DNA of 5,752 nt. Source: Anaerolineales bacterium (GTDB lineage: Bacteria; Chloroflexota; Anaerolineae; B4-G1; DUEL01). Positions 4,722 through 5,752 of this stretch are shown one piece after another. The position numbers were made by a program, and so were the translations under genes. The notes beneath the pieces are model-generated. The model searched no databases. It was not told the DNA's origin and saw nothing but the letters and a program-made list of their open reading frames with translations. Where the stretch lies: assembly GCA_015662065.1 (NCBI GenBank), contig DQUX01000103.1:1-5752 (forward strand), in the 5' to 3' direction. How positions within the stretch are numbered: the stretch's first letter is position 1; the number at the start of each line of letters is the position of its first letter.

Positions 4722-5752
4722 CCCTCCCACCGCTGCACCTCCACCGTAAAGAGTTCCAGGAAGGGAGCCTCCCACCCCGCCGGTGTGATGGGCCGGTCCC
4801 CCCGATGGACGACCACCCCCACCCTATAGCTCCCAGACGAGAAACCCTCGTCCAACCAGAAGGCGTAGGCATCCCGCACGACCTCGCCGCGGGACCAGGC
4901 CGAGATCGGATAGCGGCCCACCGCCGGCGCGCCGGACGCCTGGGCCACCACCTCCCCCGCCCCGTCCACCACCGCCACCGTCACCACCAGATCGTCGGGG
5001 TGGCTTCGCTCCGCCTGCCAGAAGAGGGTCAGGTGGAGAAACCCCGGCGCGTCGGTGAGCCGGGAGGGGGTCGCGTACCCCAGCAGGGTGACCTGCCCGT
5101 CGTAGGTGGCCCCCACCATCTCGTCCATCCCCAGGTCCGCGGGGTCCGGCGTCCGGCGCGCCGGAAGGACCTCCACCGGCACCTCCAACACCACCGTACT
5201 GCCAGCCGGCGTCCCGTCCGGCCCCTGGACGGGCAGCCGGCGTCTGTCGGCCATCGTGTACAGCCCCACCTCCAGCGCGTACTCCCCCGGCGGCGTGCCC
5301 GGCCGCACCTGCACCCGATGGACGTCCCAGACATATCGATCTAGAGGCCAGCGGGTCGTGGGCAGTCCGCCGGGGTTGAGGTTGTCCGACTGACCCCAGG
5401 AGATGGCGGAAGGGTGGGTCAGATGGGCAAAGGACTGATAGTTGGTCGCCAACGGCTCCAGCGCCCGCCAGTAGAGGACGACGGTCAATATCTCCCCGGA
5501 GCGCACCCTCCGCCGGGGCAGGTCGAAGCCCAAGAACTCCACCTCCCCACCCAGCGTGGCCCGCTGAGGATACCGGGCCGCCCAGGCCTCCCCCGGCGGG
5601 GAGGTGTAGCGGAACCAGGTGTCGTGGGGGTCGACCAGAAGCAGCTTGAAAAGCAGGAAGAGAACAACCGCGCCTCCGGCCCAGGCCAACCCCCGTCGGG
5701 ACAGGACGGAGCGGGGTGCAGGCCGGGCCGGCGACCACGCCAGGACGACCGC
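4718..5752 (-). CDS. C-terminal part of a polytopic membrane protein (probable glycosyltransferase) with two beta-sandwich modules, truncated by window edge
   Basis: The frame stays open to the window edge (upstream residues AVVLAWSPARPAPRSVLSRRG), so this is the last 344 residues of a longer protein. It starts with what looks like the end of one membrane helix, a short positive loop (RPAPRSVLSRR), and a last membrane helix (residues about 22-40, AVVLFLLFKLLLV). The rest is an extracytoplasmic domain of two related modules. Module 1 (about 67-175) has VEFLGFDL, GEILTVVLYWRALEP and PPGEYALEVGLY. Module 2 (about 217-340) has VTLLGYAT, LHLTLFWQAE, WSRGEVVRDAY and SGSYRVGVVVH. I associate this pattern, with a multi-helix GT39/PMT-like membrane part followed by such modules, with Chloroflexota cell-surface glycosyltransferases. 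The catalytic part is not in the window, so the enzyme class is inferred. A TTG at 5689 could be mistaken for a start but lies inside the frame. Its stop overlaps the URO-D-like ATG. Confidence 0.8.
   Translation of the reverse strand, partial: AVVLAWSPARPAPRSVLSRRGLAWAGGAVVLFLLFKLLLVDPHDTWFRYTSPPGEAWAARYPQRATLGGEVEFLGFDLPRRRVRSGEILTVVLYWRALEPLATNYQSFAHLTHPSAISWGQSDNLNPGGLPTTRWPLDRYVWDVHRVQVRPGTPPGEYALEVGLYTMADRRRLPVQGPDGTPAGSTVVLEVPVEVLPARRTPDPADLGMDEMVGATYDGQVTLLGYATPSRLTDAPGFLHLTLFWQAERSHPDDLVVTVAVVDGAGEVVAQASGAPAVGRYPISAWSRGEVVRDAYAFWLDEGFSSGSYRVGVVVHRGDRPITPAGWEAPFLELFTVEVQRWEG

Noticed and set aside
4824..5738. Second long minus-strand frame over the membrane protein gene
   Set aside because: Its product is dominated by Gly, Ala, Arg and Pro as expected from a shifted frame in GC-rich DNA. 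The frame ending at 4718 has a membrane helix and two consistent modules.

Overview
The window is a GC-rich bacterial fragment with no mobile elements, CRISPR arrays, rRNA or tRNA genes. The gene content is a CtpA-type protease beside smpB, a tandem-S1 protein, a URO-D superfamily enzyme, and the C-terminus of a membrane protein with double beta-sandwich modules of a kind I associate with Chloroflexota. Together with the codon use this suggests a Chloroflexota (Anaerolineae-like) genome. That placement is an inference from family resemblance, not a measured result.

Layout. Left block, plus strand (2-2350): the 3' part of a carboxyl-terminal processing protease, then smpB starting 1 nt after the protease stop, then an unrecognised 272-residue protein whose ATG overlaps the smpB stop (ATGA). 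These three genes look like one translationally coupled operon. Positions 2351-2595 are non-coding. This gap is rich in inverted repeats, several of them mutually exclusive, and ends in a perfect-consensus sigma-70 promoter (TTGACA-N17-TATAAT). The promoter drives a 232-residue protein with two S1 RNA-binding domains, and the predicted transcript begins with an 8-bp GC hairpin.

Right block, minus strand (5752-3330): the C-terminal part of a polytopic membrane protein that runs off the window, then a URO-D superfamily protein overlapping it by ATGA, then, 3 nt further on, a 132-residue protein made of two copies of a module with two cysteines. The spacing suggests all three are co-transcribed. 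The two blocks converge at about 3295-3330, where a strong nested hairpin covers the junction.

Function. The left block concerns protein quality control: cleavage of exported proteins by CtpA and ribosome rescue by SmpB. The S1 protein is probably tied to translation or RNA. The right block is the less ordinary part. Its URO-D-like protein is not HemE, because it lacks the RQAGRY-type motif. It keeps an HxH...Cys pattern similar in place to the zinc site of MtaA-type methyltransferases, and it is tightly coupled to the small tandem-cysteine protein. This pair is the best candidate for something undescribed.
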